Positions 11,912 through 25,218 of a stretch of DNA of 64,000 nt are shown piece after piece. The notes beneath the pieces were generated by a model. It saw nothing but the letters and a program-made list of their open reading frames with translations. It was not told where the DNA came from and did not search any database. The stretch's first letter is position 1. The number at the start of each line of letters is the position of its first letter. The position numbers were made by a program, and so were the translations under genes. The stretch is from Annulohypoxylon bovei var. microspora (taxonomy: Eukaryota > Ascomycota > Sordariomycetes > Xylariales > Hypoxylaceae): contig MU405235.1 of the NCBI GenBank assembly GCA_022836615.1, positions 124,001 to 188,000 on the forward strand. Reading direction: 5' to 3'.

Positions 11912-12713
11912 CGAGGTGGTTTTGTTTGTTTATCTTATCGATTGGCTTTGTGTCCTGTCGTGTCGGTTTGAGTTGGACATTTGAAGTCTTGATCTTTTAA
12001 AAATAAAATAAAATACATGTAGACATGAGGAATTTGGTTGGAAGGGGCTATTTAGATAGATGTCTTCGGTGGAACCGCGGACGGCGGCTTAGTGCGGGTA
12101 TAAATGGATCACGATTGTTCTGTGGGACTGACCTTCAGGGCTATACCCCCACTATTATTCTACCAACCTGCCAACTTCAAATGTTCTTCATCAAACACCA
12201 AACTTTTCTATAACTTCATACTAGTTATCCAAAGTTGTATTAACCTAACTGCTTTGGTACTCAAGAACTAGGCATATGGATTATCTTTATCTTAGTCTCG
12301 TCAAAAGAGCCTGAAAATGCACTGCAGCTTTGATGTAATGGCATGATGAAATTCTTGCAGTACAGTTTGAAGAAACACTTTCTCTTGCCATATATTCTAA
12401 AACAATAACCGATAATCTTGAGATAATGAAGCTGTAGGTATATTCTACTTCTTCCACTCGTCATGTCACCGCCTTTCTGGTGTCATATATACACATAGAC
12501 ATATAGCAAATAATCACAGCGACAGTCACGGACAGACACTAGGTATCGCTAAGTCCTTTATTCAATGTTTGGCGACCTCCTTGAACTTTTATGTACAAAC
12601 GAGGGAAGACAGAAAGTCTAACGAGAACCAGCCAGCTTCCAACATACCCCGTATCTCCTCCAAAGTAGGTAAACCTCCTACTTTATTTACTATGTACCTA
12701 CCTATCGTTCCAT
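11912..12713. other. Intergenic, no gene seen
   Basis: Contains the promoter side of the DUF4604 gene, reading away from it, and the 3' side of the PQQ-dehydrogenase-like gene. No other coding signal was found. Confidence 0.5.
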
Positions 12714-14174
12714 CTAGGCCTTCTTCTGCAACACGAAGATCTCGCCCTGGGCCGAGTTGTCGGAGCTGACGAAGAGTCGCTTGCCGGCCTGGTCCCAGCC
12801 GAGACCGGCGAGACGCCAGCACGAGCTCATGGTCAGGGAGGGCGAGTTGCAGCTACCCGGGCTCTGGGAGCCGATGATGTTCTTGTAGCCGGTCTTGCTG
12901 TCGGCCGCGGCCACGGGCTCGTAGTTGCCGTCGGCACCCTTCTGGAACGGCACCTCGGCTACAAAGTAGCCCTGGGCGGGCTGACGGTCCCAGCTGCCGT
13001 GGAACGTGATGTACAGGTTTTCGCCGGTCGGGTCGAAGGCGTTGGTGATGGGCGCCATGTGCGCAGGGAACGACAGGCGCGGCGGGTTGGCCTTGCCCTC
13101 GCACGAGGCGTCGTTGAAGGTCGTGTTAGGCGACACGACGAATTGCGAGCCCGTCTTCAGCGCCGTGTTGTCTTGAAAGTTGGACGGCTCCCAGACGGTG
13201 AAGCAGGTCGGGTAGCCGAACCAGGTGTTCGCGAGGGGACTCTCGGGGTCACCGACTAGATGATGGTATTAGTTCCTAAACGGAGAGGTTTTGTCTAAGG
13301 AAAAGGGACTTGTCAAATCTATCGGGCAACTCACGGTAGTTCAGCTCCTCGGCGGGGTTGTCGATGTGGATGTCCAGCGACTGGCCGTTCACCGTTCTCC
13401 TGAAGTCGTCTCCGCTGTTCTCGGCTCCCCACACGTGACCGTTCGGGTCGAATGCCAGCGCAACTTCGTTACGTAGACCATATCCTAGTACAGTGCCCTG
13501 GCTGTTGAACGAATAGCCGTTGGCGGGCGCCTGGCTCATATCGAAGATCTTGACGATCGCACGGCCGACGCTCGGGTCGATGGTGGGATTGTCCCAGTTC
13601 GAGGCGGCACCGACAGAGACGAGAACCAAGTTCGGGTTCTTGGGCGAAACGACAGTGGTTCGCGTCGAGTGAATACCCTGGCCAATACCGCTGACTACGG
13701 TCTTCTGGCCTGTGAGCGTCAACGCGGCCGCGTCGTACGTCCACGACCAGACGGTCGTCTGAGAGCTGGCGTACAGAGTCTTGCCGTCCGGCGTGAGACT
13801 GAGACCGTGGTTTAGACCGGCGCTTTGCACGAGGGTCTTCGTGCTGTTGATGCACCCATCTGCGCCAAAAGTGTGGGCGGAGATACCAGAGGTGGCTTGC
13901 AACACCAGCATGTGGCCGAGGTTGTCAAAGATGATAGTTCGCGGCTGACGAAGGCCGCTGGCGATCTTAGTGGCCTCCCAGCCAGAGTCCAGAGTATAGG
14001 GGTATCGGGGTGCATCCACGCCGGCGCAAGTGGTTGGGAATGGGTATGTTGGAGGGTCCTGCGACAGAACTGGGGGGCTCATCATCAGTGCTGGCTCCTG
14101 TACTACGAGCAACAGAATCGCTCACCTTGGCCCACCAGGGCAGCTACCGCCGAAACGGTCGTCAACAAACGCAT
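12714..14174 (-). CDS. Secreted PQQ/sorbosone-dehydrogenase-like beta-propeller protein
   Basis: Three exons: 14174-14126, 14069-13335, 13255-12714; 441 aa. The N-terminus MRLLTTVSAVAALVGQVLSQ is a signal peptide created by the first splice (56-nt intron, GTGAGC donor, CCCCAG acceptor). Choosing the nearer CAG acceptor at the GGACCC junction would break the frame. The second intron (79 nt) joins NY to LGDPESP. The mature protein shows six-bladed quinoprotein features: LVLVSVGAASNWDN, GYGLRNEVALAFDPNGHVWG, AENSGDD, FDPTGENLYITFHGSWDRQP and GEIFVLQ. These fit soluble glucose/L-sorbosone dehydrogenase-like proteins, possibly near CAZy AA12. The substrate is unknown and cofactor binding was not tested. 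Cys in PTTCAG, ASCEG and PGSCNSP may form disulfides. Confidence 0.85.
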
Positions 14175-16806
14175 GTTGATATCTGGCTTATGACAATTAT
14201 AGAACTAAGTAGTTAACCTTAGTCACCTGACGAGCAGCAGAGTCCTTTGTAAGAGCTACGATAGGATGGGTTGCAGAGGAAGCATCGTGTTATATAGCGG
14301 CAGATCTACAGCTTGCCTCCCCAAACCCACCTCTAATGATGCAAGCATGCTCCGTGGGAGACCATCTCGAATGCGGAGTGTCCACGAACCGGGATTCTTG
14401 CCGCTTTTAAGTAATTAATAGGGCATGGTTATCTTGAGATGCTTGTCCAAGGGGAAGCCGGGATTGATTGGGCAGACCGGTGACAGGTCGACTAGTTTAG
14501 GCAATGGCGATCAAGATTTCCTTATATAGCAACGATGATACCATGTCTGTTTTAGCTATAGGTTAGTCTAATTATGAAGATGACAGAATAAGGTGTTGTT
14601 GTTTTCGGTCTACGGAGGCAAATTGTTTATTGATGTAATTAGGCGGAAAGACAAAATACGACTCCAAGACTGAGTCTCGCCTCGGGCCCCCGCAAGCATT
14701 CACCTCGTGCCGGCAGATCGCAGAGAATCGTCTTTACTAGTGTAACAAATGATCGAAATGAGAAAATAAAGAATTTTAGACGTCATTGACAAATACCTAG
14801 GGGGTGTTTTTAAGGGCTACGTATTATAGCACAACCTAGAAAACGTCGTAAGCCTCAATGATACCGGTATATTCTTGAAGATGAGATACTTTATATATGA
14901 TGTCTCCTCACCTTACCCCTTTTCAAAAATATTATGTCAGACATCTGTTACAAATAGGCCAAGAAGGGAGTGGTAGTTAATATGGGGAGGCGGCCAGCCA
15001 TAGAATGATCGGGTCTCACGGCACCCTCTACTAGGAGGCATATTCTGATATCGTACTTCTCAAAGTTTGTCTATGGCAAGCATCTTTGGGCGCTAACTAT
15101 CGTAAGGCGACGCAACTCCTAATAGTGCTTTATATTTATCAGACCACGCAATATGTCGTGCTTAGAACCAAGATAAGAGTGTCCAAGAACTAGCCGTCTG
15201 GCTCTCTGGACAAGATATGGTCTCCATATGAAGGTAGACATGATAATCATTGAAGAAGTATGACAAAACCAGACATACTCTTCATGACGCGTGATAAGGA
15301 CGAATCCCTACATACCTAATCCAATAAGACGATAGGTCTCAAGCCAGAAGTCGAATCTGCTTGTTTGCGGCAGCCCTATTAGCAGTGATGCTAGTATAGC
15401 CTATATGTATCCGCGTCACCACCTTTTGTCTTCGAGTGTCATCTCTGGATATCTATATATATATCTAGGTAGATAGACACCGTAGAAAAGGGTTGCTAAC
15501 AATAGCCACATAAATTCGTAGTAGCCAGCTCAAACAAGGTAATTCACGCTTGACGAATGCTGAATCGATCGTCCTTATGTGTCCAGGCCGAAGTGAGCCC
15601 TGAAAGTAGCGACAAGCTTTCAGGTCACATTATAACCACTCTAGTAGCAATAGAGAGAGCATGGGAATCATTCCTGCCTAAGCATATATCTTAGATTCTT
15701 AGTGTATAAAGTGAGGCCATTGTTGGAAGTCTTCCCAGGACGATGTTCTGGAACATTGAATGGGGAATCTATTTTTAACCCATTTTATGCAAATAATTAA
15801 TACATACATATGGTACATACATGTATGTACACTACCAATACATAACCAGCCACATTATCTAAGCCTCAAATTTTCGGAAAAAGATCTTCGCCGTGAAAGT
15901 ATCTATGTACGTATCTCTCAGCCTCAGTACATTGGTACATACTTTGCTAGCTCGTATTTTTAGTGAGTTTTAGTGAATGTTAGTGGTCTCAGCGCCATCT
16001 CCTTTTCCAATTCGAAACCTGATTGGTCTTGAATACCCTTGTCCGAGCATGAGTCCAAGCATAATTTCGCCATCGCCTGTCAAAAGTTAATTGGTAAGGT
16101 CACCAAAGCATGTACCTAACCCCTAACCAACCTTGGAAAGTAACCGTCCTAAGTTATTTTTTTCTTACTGTACCCCCTTCGTCTCATCTCAATTTTTTTT
16201 GATCTCGTATCCATTATCTGCTTCCCAACTCATCTTCTGTCAAACCCCCTTTTTTTTCTTATTCATCACACCTTGGCAACATTCCGTACGTCGCTCGTGG
16301 ATTGTTGCCGTTCAACTATATCGGCGGCTCCAATGCAGTCGTTTTCGATCTGCTAGATTGACCCGATTAAGTTCGACTCGTTGACGGGTTTGAGCAACGC
16401 CACCAGACACACAAGTCTGACGCGTATGCGTATTGACCACCTATCTAACCGTCCATATCCACCCTTCATAATCTTCTAAATCGCGTGGCCTTCTTTACTA
16501 CCATCACCGTTACCGTTACCGAATCTTTTCGAGGGACTTTATCCCTTGTGTCGTTCGCTACTTTGCGCAATTCACCAAGGCGGCTACACCGATAGATAAC
16601 GGAAAGGCGGAAAGAGATAGAATAATCACGATTGCGACGACAACAACGGCGGGATTAACGTCTCCTACTCGTTAATTACACCACATTACAATACAATACA
16701 CTACACTACACTACACTAGCATAGAACCTACCACCGTTCTACTCTAATTGCTTATTGTCTTTCACTTCGCTGACTGACGCTTGGGAGGGCGTCGCTAAGC
16801 CCCATT
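14175..16806. other. Intergenic between divergent genes, 2.6 kb
   Basis: No gene is seen. A perfect 18-bp palindrome (GTACATACATGTATGTAC) lies at 15813-15830. From about 16130 the sequence is CT-rich and looks like the long leader of the GT15 gene. It includes a TACAC microsatellite at 16684-16718. Confidence 0.5.
16684..16718 (+). repeat. Pentanucleotide microsatellite in GT15 leader
   Basis: Units ACAAT twice, then ACTAC four times, about 90 bp before the GT15 start codon. Confidence 0.7.
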
Positions 16807-18566
16807 ATGGATTTGCTTAGGCGCGCTTACAGGCGTGTGCCTGCGGTCATGGGCCCTGCTCAACTTCCTACCGCCGGCGAGAAGAGACCTCCGCCTAACA
16901 GATTCACAGCGCGACTTGCCTTCTTCAGGAGACCCCTCCGATTAAAAGGCAATTCTAGCATATCTGTCCCTCTAGGCGTGGTCGTCTTATTCCCATGCAT
17001 CGTCGTGGTCCTTATCCTCGTCTTGTTTGTTAGACATCCGAGTTCTCCTGGCAGAATATTGATGCCAGCTGGTGCTCCTCCAGCCATCCGGTACGTATTT
17101 CATGCTCTCTTCCTACGTATATGTAATATTGTAGTTTAGACCCGCTGACTGTCGCGTGTCCTCAAATAGAAAAATTAGCGAAGAGCACGATAAGGTATTC
17201 GTTAGCGGCTGTCTTGAGCCTGACACCACGACAAAGCGAGTGAATGGCGCATTCGTCGTCCTTGCTCGAAATAAGGAGCTGGAGGGTGTTATCCAATCCG
17301 TCAAGTCTATTGAACGACATTTCAACCGTTGGTACCATTATCCTTACGTCTTCTTGAACGATGGAGACTTCAACCAGACGTTCAAGGACATCATCCGTAA
17401 CTACACTTCCGCTCCCGTCGAGTTTGGCAAGGTTGGTGCCGAGATGTGGGGATACCCAGACTGGATCGACCCCAAAGTCGCGAAGGAGGGCATTGCCAAG
17501 CAAGGAGACGCCGCTGTCATGTACGGTGGCCTCGAGAGCTACCACGCCATGTGCCGCTTCTACTCTGGGTAAATATAAGTCAAATGCGATAGATGCCGAA
17601 TATTACTAACAGGGCTTAGATTCTTCTACGATCACCCTCTTCTCGCTAAATATGAATGGTACTGGCGATTGGAGCCCGAGATCAAGTACTTCTGCGACAT
17701 CACCTAGTACGTGTAACCGCTATATATCCATTATTGTTGTTTGCTAACCCCTGACCTCTAGTGATCCGTTCCTCAAGATGATCGAGTACAACAAGACTTA
17801 CGGTTTCACCATCGCCGTCAAGGAACTTCGTGAAACTGTCCCTAACATTTTCCGCTACGCATCTGCTTATAAGCGCCTGAGCAACATCACGTCTCAGGGA
17901 CTTTGGGAAATGTTTGTCGAACCTAAGCCAGAGAAGCCGGCTCCTGAGAGCGATCCTAACTTCAAGCCGCCTCTGCCTGAGGAGATTCTGCGCAGCGACC
18001 CCGGCCGGATGAACTTACCTGAAATCGACCCCGAAGCTATGGAGGGCGAGAGCTACAACATGTGTCATTTCTGGTCCAACTTTGAAATTGCGAAGCTCAG
18101 CTGGTTCCGAAGCCCCGAGTACAAGGCTTTCTTCGAGATGATGGACCGCAGCGGCGGTTTCTGGATGGAACGAGTAGGTGATCTAAATTTTCCAGGCGAA
18201 GACAGTTTACTAACTAGTTGCTAGTGGGGTGATGCTCCTATCCATTCTCTGGCTGCCGGTATTCTATTAGCTCCCAAGGATATCCACTACTTCCGAGATT
18301 TCGGCTACAGACACACTACTATCCAACATTGCCCAGCAAACGCTCCGGCTCGTCAGCTTCCGCGTGAACCTCACCTCGAGAAAACGACTCCCGACGAGAG
18401 GAAGCGAATCGAAGAAGATGAGTACTGGGATCAGTGGGATCCCGAAAAGGAGAATGGTGTCGGCTGCCGTTGCCGTTGCGACACCGACATAGTGGATGTC
18501 GAGGGCAAGGAAGGATCATGTCTGGCGGAATGGGTCGATGTAGCCGGTGGATGGGCTAGCCCGTAG
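16807..18566 (+). CDS. GT15 alpha-1,2-mannosyltransferase (KRE2/MNT1/KTR family)
   Basis: Five exons: 16807-17090, 17170-17568, 17620-17706, 17762-18173, 18225-18566; 507 aa. All junctions are GT-AG and phase-consistent; intron 2 has a TACTAAC branch site. Residues about 52-75 are a signal anchor (SVPLGVVVLFPCIVVVLILV), so this is a type II Golgi protein. The luminal domain has family landmarks: KRVNGAFVVLARNKELEGV, YVFLNDGDFNQTF, EWYWRLEPEIKYFCDIT (about 240-254), MCHFWSNFEIAKLSWFR and GGFWMERWGDAPIHSLAAG. The Asp/Glu residues needed for Mn and GDP-mannose binding appear intact. The family adds alpha-1,2-mannose to O-linked and N-linked glycans using GDP-mannose. Which KTR subfamily this is cannot be told by eye. 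Confidence 0.93.
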
Positions 18567-21500
18567 TGAGGGATTCGCTGACTTCGAGGCAAAGCTCTCG
18601 GCGGCCCCTAGCAGCAGCAACTACGGTTGGATACCCAAAATCTTCGAGCGACCTTTTTTCAAGGCGCTACTTGGCACCGCAGAATAGTAACGATGGAACG
18701 ACATTTGTATTTGGTCTAAATCTTTTCTTCGTCGCTTTCTGTCCACCAGGGGGGGCTCTCAGAAGTGGCGTGGAACTTGGGTTTCGGAGAAACGGGCGCA
18801 GCTGAGGCTGACGGGAGTGCAGCATTTTGTGTCATAGGGGGTACATAGTCCCGGAATTTGGTACGGCTTGGTGTTTTTGCCATAGAAGCAGGGCGTCGCG
18901 AACCTTTGAGACGCGGCTTGATAGGGTCATTCCGTTACGGCTTAGGTCACGGACAATAAGCACAATAATTCAGCATGTAGATGGACTGCTCCTTTGTGGT
19001 TCAGCTAGGTTGGCATACTATAATGGGTTTGATATCAATGGTATATAATAATCTCGCATTGATGGACGGCCTGCTGTTCTGTAAATCTCTGCTTTAAAAT
19101 ACCTAGTACGGTGAAGGAACTCGTAGGCTCGTGAGTGTTTGTAGACTTGGGACATTTGCCTACTTTGTCTCTACTTCTAAGGTAGATTACAATCATAACT
19201 TTACACCGGCTGGGCGAGAATTATGGATAAGTTTGAGGCTCAGATGGATGTTGAACTCCAAGCACCCCGTGTTTAAAGCCCGCTACTTATACTCGTAATT
19301 GTAGAATACCTATATTGGACAAGTCAATAAAAGTCAGTCTTGTATTTACTGCTTTGAGTTCATTTCTTATCATTAATACACGTATACGTGAATTTAAACA
19401 GCAGGTTGTATAGGTATGTATAAGTAGCGCTAGAAGAACACCGCAGCTAAGCATATCCTGTTATTCATCTTACCTCGGAATATCTTCAGGAAGGAGCTTA
19501 TAGATTAAAAACATGACACTATGAGTTTCTTCATAATATGGTAGAGGGGCCTCGTGCTAGTCCCTGATCTCTTACCTACCTTGGTATATTGGTACCTAGA
19601 TAAACTCAAGTATATAGAACTGATTTTGAACCGTTGTTTAGAAGTGTAAGGGAATTTAGTTTTAGTGACTAGAGTTAGAGGAATCGAATAGACTCAAATG
19701 TCAAGTAATGTTAGACTTCCCTTTATAAGGTAGGTATTAACACCTAGGGGATAGGTATATTGACAAAACCAGAAGACAGTAAACGTATCCAATAGTAGCA
19801 TAATCACATATCAGGGAAGGTTTGATATAAAATGCCTGTCTTGTTATCCTCTTAACCACCTAGATCACCTTGTTTGTAAGACGTTGGCTTGCTGGAGTAT
19901 ACTAGCTCATGCGAACGAATCGACGGGGTTTCAATGAATTTTGGTAACTCGGTCTTGCTTCGAGGATTTATTGCAGGATGATGGAAGGATGAAAGAGGTT
20001 TGCATATGGAAGTCATGAATTTCTTTTCGAAGAAGCTCAAGACACAGGTTTGAGAGTAGGTATCTTCACATGAGACCCGACTCTTTGGTACATAGGTCAG
20101 TTTCTCTCTTGAAATCGAATCCGGAAAATCTGGGATCTTGCTTGCCATCTGAACATGTCGGTCTCGATGCTCGGCCTCAATGCTCATTGGGGGGTGGAAC
20201 GGGTCTCCGTTCAAAATTTCCCGAAGACGACAGTCTGGTGAGTTATATCAAGGCAAGTATGTACCTACACACCCGTCGAACGATGAATCGCTTGTTTAGG
20301 AAGCCATATTCGAGTAGCTTAGTACTGGTGTATAACTGTGGGAGCTGGTGTGATCACATGCTTACTATTTCCTCATGAGGTAGCAAATAAGACAACGCTT
20401 GCCGTTTTATGAGGAGTTTATAAGATCCTGACGACCCAAAAGGAGCCAGAGATATTAACACTAGGTATATAAAGAACTCATGTAGAATATCAGAATTAAC
20501 TAATCGGGTATATTACTTGAGAGAGGATGGATTTTACACAGCTCTTTATTTCATGCTCACATTTTCTTCTCTTTTGTTGAGCCACTCGTGAAGGTGGACG
20601 TTATCTCGGTAGGTATGCAAAAAACTTGGTATACATTCTAACTATTTGGCCGCATAACATTATCTTAACATCTAAATATGACTGGCAGTCATATTTCGTA
20701 TATCGTATAAGGAACCTGAATTAACGATGGAGCCAGCAGGCTACCTTAGGTAGGTATGTTTAAACCGGTCAACCAGATATTGACGAGTATTAAAAACGTG
20801 CTCGGCATGCATGACCAGTATATAATGCTCGATGATGCTTGCCCAGACATCAGGTTGAATGACAAACTATTACACGGGTTGGTACATCCTCGCCACTTAC
20901 CAACGGTCTAGAAGTATTCGATGTTCGACATCTGCATTGTAGCGCATATGCATACCTAAGTATGTTTTTGCTAGACTACCGCAGCAGGCCGCAATATCTG
21001 CGCCTCCTCTCAACGCCCAAGCTCGTTTTCTATTCGGGTTCCAGCACTTGCATCTGGATAACTTAATTAGGACACGAAATGCTGCAGTTTCGGACCCAGA
21101 ATCGGATGTAAGAACCCCGGAGTGGCCCGGAGGGCGGCAGGCTCGGGAAATAATCAGTACACTGCTGTCAGTGGACCTGTGTGTGAAGCTTGGCTGGCAG
21201 GGCTACAGTATCGGATATCAAAAGGTAGCCTTTTCTCGAAAATAGATTGCGCCTCGGCATGATGGTCCTCCACGCCGGTTATGTGAGGCTACGACTATCT
21301 TGGATGGTACGAGGGAATGTGGCGAGTTACCAAGATAGCTCTAGGAGACCAATGAAAAGGAGGATGTAACTGACGCTATCGTCGCGACCCGTACTTGGCC
21401 CCCAACGCTGGATATTCCTCTCGCGGGTTCTGCACATTGCCTCCGAGGTAAATATACCCACCAACTATATCCTATTTTATGATGGTATGTTGGGGACAGC

Positions 21501-22331
21501 ACGGTGGAGAATCACTTGTGCCGCGCATGTTAGTTAATGCGTAGTGTCGGTGAAAGGAAGAAGTAGAAAAAGCCTCGACTGCTTGAATCAGAAGCATCTT
21601 CACACACTAACTAAGTAAACACTAGACGACGTAAGATGGTGAACTGATATTTGCGACCTCCATCTCAAGGGGAATGGCCAGGTGGTATTGTGGGAGTTTG
21701 CGATGCGGGCCGGGATCAAGGAAGCTGACACATCTGCAAGGACGATGAGGCGGCAACGTCATTGAACAGAAGTGAAAACGATGGTGCCTACAGTGATAAA
21801 AGAAAAGGGAAGAAAAGGAGACGAAATGCTGACTGGCGACTAGACTAAAAACGCGGCGAAGCACACGTCGGCTCGGCAGGATACCATCCTACTATGCAGG
21901 CAACTTCGAACGCATGCAGGGAAGCGACAAGCATCTCTGACCGTCTAGGCAAGACTCGATACCGTCGATGATTGACACTATGAGGGAGCGGAAAAGAAGA
22001 GAGATGGATGTATCACCGGATATAACTCCTAGCGGCGAAGCATTTTTACTTTAGGGGATGGGGAAAAGGAAAGGAAAAGGCAAAAAAGGGCGCACGTTGA
22101 TCAGAAAAGGTCATTCGTTGCGTTGGCAGGGAGGGAAGCACGAATTTCGGTGTCCAACGCTATTAATCTAGAGGATCAACGTGCCCAGTAGTGTAGTATA
22201 GATGGGGGATTTGATTTCTCCAAAAAGGGGCAACGATGATATTGCTGCCGCTTGAATGACACGGGATTTAATTATCTCAGGGAAGAGCTGATAGAGGTTT
22301 CGGGAAGCCTTGTGTCGTATTTGGGTAGTAC
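18567..22331. other. Intergenic, 3.8 kb, no gene supported
   Basis: All frames here are short, and none shows domains or splice-linked coding text. The first few hundred bases are the GT15 3' region. Tandem or palindromic bits such as CACGTATACGTG at about 19380 and TAGGTAGG near 20748 are the only structure noticed. Confidence 0.5.
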
Positions 22332-22378
22332 CTACAGAGGAGCCTTTCAATATATTTTTCCATACACAGCCCCTGTCA
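22332..22378 (+). repeat. Left terminal inverted repeat
   Basis: Outer arm of the 383-bp element, matching 22668-22714 in reverse complement with about two mismatches. Confidence 0.75.
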
Positions 22379-22667
22379 GATCTGGCATACACCTGCCAGA
22401 CTCGGTGCCAGCTGCAAGGCCAGCTGTCGTTTTATTAAAGAATAAGCTTTATATTCAACCAATTATTTCTTTTTAATGTAAGCAAACAACCCTCCAAATT
22501 CAAGGCTTTTCAAAGCTTGATTCAATTTTAAACATTATTAAAAAGAGTGCATCCTTTTAGAATTAAAGGTTGTTATATAATTTGAATTTGAAGTAAGAGA
22601 CTAATCGGGTTTATTAGTGATGCGGCACGCCAACTGTCAAAAATATGATTACAGCTGGTGCCAAGCT

Positions 22668-22714
22668 TGACAGGGGTTGTGTATGGAAAAATGTATTGAA
22701 AGGCTCCTCTGTAG
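22668..22714 (-). repeat. Right terminal inverted repeat
   Basis: Reverse-complement partner of 22332-22378. Confidence 0.75.
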
Positions 22715-25216
22715 AAAGGCAGCACCTATTTTATGTCGCGGAACTGCCCAGACTTTACACGCTAAAGTAGGCGGCGAAACCATTTGCGCTGTTCCCCATA
22801 ATCTGTCCCGCAATATCCGGTCAGCGAGATGCTAGTATTATGCTATGTAGGTATTGTACCGTACGTATGTAGGTACTGTATGTACTGTAGCACATATGAG
22901 CTGAGCTGAGATGACGAAGCACTTGCGATGTTAGGAAAAACTGGAACACGATTCAAGGGCTTCACATAAGTAGGGAGAGGGGGAGGGGTAGGGGGGAAAA
23001 CTGTTTTGTGATCCGCTCATCAGACATACGACCAGTTCGGGCTGGGCGGTTCGGGGAGTGGACACCAAATGGGAAAGATGATCGTTGACGATGTGAGGAG
23101 CCCGCCCTGAGCGCCACTACGCTACTACTACGTATTATAGAAACAGGCATCGACTCCTACCACCAAGAAAAAGGCTATTTTGTGACCGCTTATGAGACGT
23201 AAGAAAGGGGGTCAAAGAGAGAAAAGAACGACGCAAGCTATCGTATTTTGCGCCACGGGACGAAGCCTATTCCAGGGAGCCGGATTCGCGCCGTGTTTAA
23301 CGATGGTAGCTTAACTACCTACATATGTACATGCCCAGGTACGCAATGACGATTTAGCGAATGGCCTCGGTTCTTTTCAGGGTTTAAGCAAATCCGTCAG
23401 GCGGGGTTCGAAGCAATGAGGCAACGGGAACCAACAATCCAGCTCAAGCGCGTGTGTGTCCTGAGTCCTGAGCAATGTTCTCGTGCGTATAATCTATATT
23501 GAATGGAGCATGATGTGTGGATGGGTGATTCGAATGCGGCAGGTCAACCCAATTCCCATCACCATCAACTAGCCCAGCTAGCTTCGGGATGCCCATACGC
23601 GCATACTGTATGTATGTAGGTACATTACATATTGGTCAATCAAGTGTGTGTCTGGGATCGGGGTTCTAGGTTAGGCTGAAGAAATGTATGACTCCTAATA
23701 TGCGTCGTCGTCGTCGTCTTCGGAGATACTAGCGTGGGGACGTATGAAGATCGAGAAAGCAGACGGCTCTCGTGTGTAGAAAGCGTGTGCTCTGTCTCGT
23801 CTGTTGGAAATGAACCAACGAATGATGCGCGATTTGGAAACGAGGTCGTACAGGGAATAGACCCAACGCCCGTCGTTCGATTGTACACTAATATAAATTA
23901 TTTGACGCGGAGCCTTGGGATACGAAACTTTGCACGTAGAGAATGGGGAATTCTCGAATTCTAGTGAAAGTCGGCTTCCGTAGAGAGAGCCTATTCCGAG
24001 AGATATTCCTTGCAACCGGAGACTAATTACAAAAAAAGAAAAAGAAGAAAAAAAAGACAGCGCTTATTCCATTAAGCATTGGCGGATAACGGGTTTGATG
24101 ACCGTGAGGCTAAGGGTTTATCAGTCATCAGCTGGCGGGTCTTCGTGTTCGTCTGTCTTGATATACGCCCCTGAGGTGACTGTATGAGAATTAAGAATTA
24201 AGTGAGAACGGATCCTGCTAAATCGATATATTCTTGCAAGCCCCTGTTTTCGGTTCGCTGTCTCGCATAGCATAGCATAACTCATGCTATGCTCTTTGCT
24301 CATAAGTAACCTCCACGGCTGCACGGTTACAAGGCTTGGTTCAATTTAGGTCCACAGCCCACAACTCCCAAGAACATCTTCACTGCTACATACAATTAAG
24401 TCGACTTGATGGTGCGTTGATGCTTGCGGCAATAGGTGGCAAGGTGGTAGGAATGATTAAAGTCACAGGAGTCTCATTCCATCGGTTGCTACAGAACGGC
24501 CAATCACGATGGTAGCCGGAATGGAATCACGTTAAGTCGATAAGATCGTCAGAAACGGTGTTATGTTACTAAGACCCGTCATCACGGAATCTCCCAACAG
24601 CTGTTGGTGATTTGGCACGGAACTTCATTGTAAAACCAATCCGGCCGCCTCTACCAAGCAAAGTTTTGCGTGTGGCATGACGGTCGAATCCTCGCCCCGG
24701 CGGCTAAGATCTACAGCTAGTCGGCTCTTCTGGACATGGCGGCTGACTCGAAGATGAACCTCGAAATACCTCATTACATTAGTCCCGGAACGGGCGACAG
24801 TGGTCCGCTGCAGCAGGCATGTCTGTCCTTAAGGCATCGAAGACACTTACCATCCACACATACCACAGTACCTAGTCGGCTTAGCGAGATAGAGCTTAGG
24901 AATCTAGGTATACCTATAGTCTCGTGCCAAAGCTGGCTTTCTACGCCGCCTGGGCGATGGTGGGGGGGGAAGAAATAGTATGTAGCAATGACTCGTAGTG
25001 AGCGCCGAGCGCCGACATGATGCGGTCTAGCTCTCTAAAAATTTCTACGGATTGATGATGGTCTTCTGTCCAATGGGATGCCGGCGGCCTAGACTTGATA
25101 CTATTAGCAAACAGGGTTCTCGGTTGCAATGTGCATGTTAAAGTCATTAGAGTGGCACGCGGTGCAGCCACAAATACCACAAATACCACAATAACCATAA
25201 TTACCTCCTTGCGCTT
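22715..25216. other. Intergenic, 2.5 kb, no gene supported
   Basis: No coding signal. Small structures seen: a hairpin AGCATAGCAT/ATGCTATGCT near 24268-24292 and a 14-bp palindrome CCAACAGCTGTTGG near 24595. Both are short enough to be chance. Confidence 0.45.
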
Positions 25217-25218
25217 AT

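Larger units (their letters stand above)
22332..22714. mobile_element. MITE-like element with ~47-bp terminal inverted repeats
   Basis: The left arm (22332-22378) starts CTACAGAGGAGCCTTTCAAT and is repeated as its reverse complement at 22668-22714. The arms differ at two C/T or G/A positions (AATATATT against AATACATT; ACAGCCCC against ACAACCCC). The 380-bp element has an AT-rich core and no ORF of note. No clear target duplication is visible, so superfamily and exact ends are uncertain. The transition-type differences would fit RIP or simple decay. Confidence 0.7.

Noticed and set aside
23401..23425. GGGGTTCGAAGC as a possible tRNA T-arm
   Set aside because: No acceptor stem, D-arm or anticodon arm could be built around it.
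23695..24015. 106-aa minus-strand frame ending in an Asp run
   Set aside because: The Asp run is a TCG microsatellite; no domain or splice partner, and the length is expected by chance.
24266..24292. Hairpin AGCATAGCAT/ATGCTATGCT
   Set aside because: Short direct-repeat slippage can produce it; no gene or element context.
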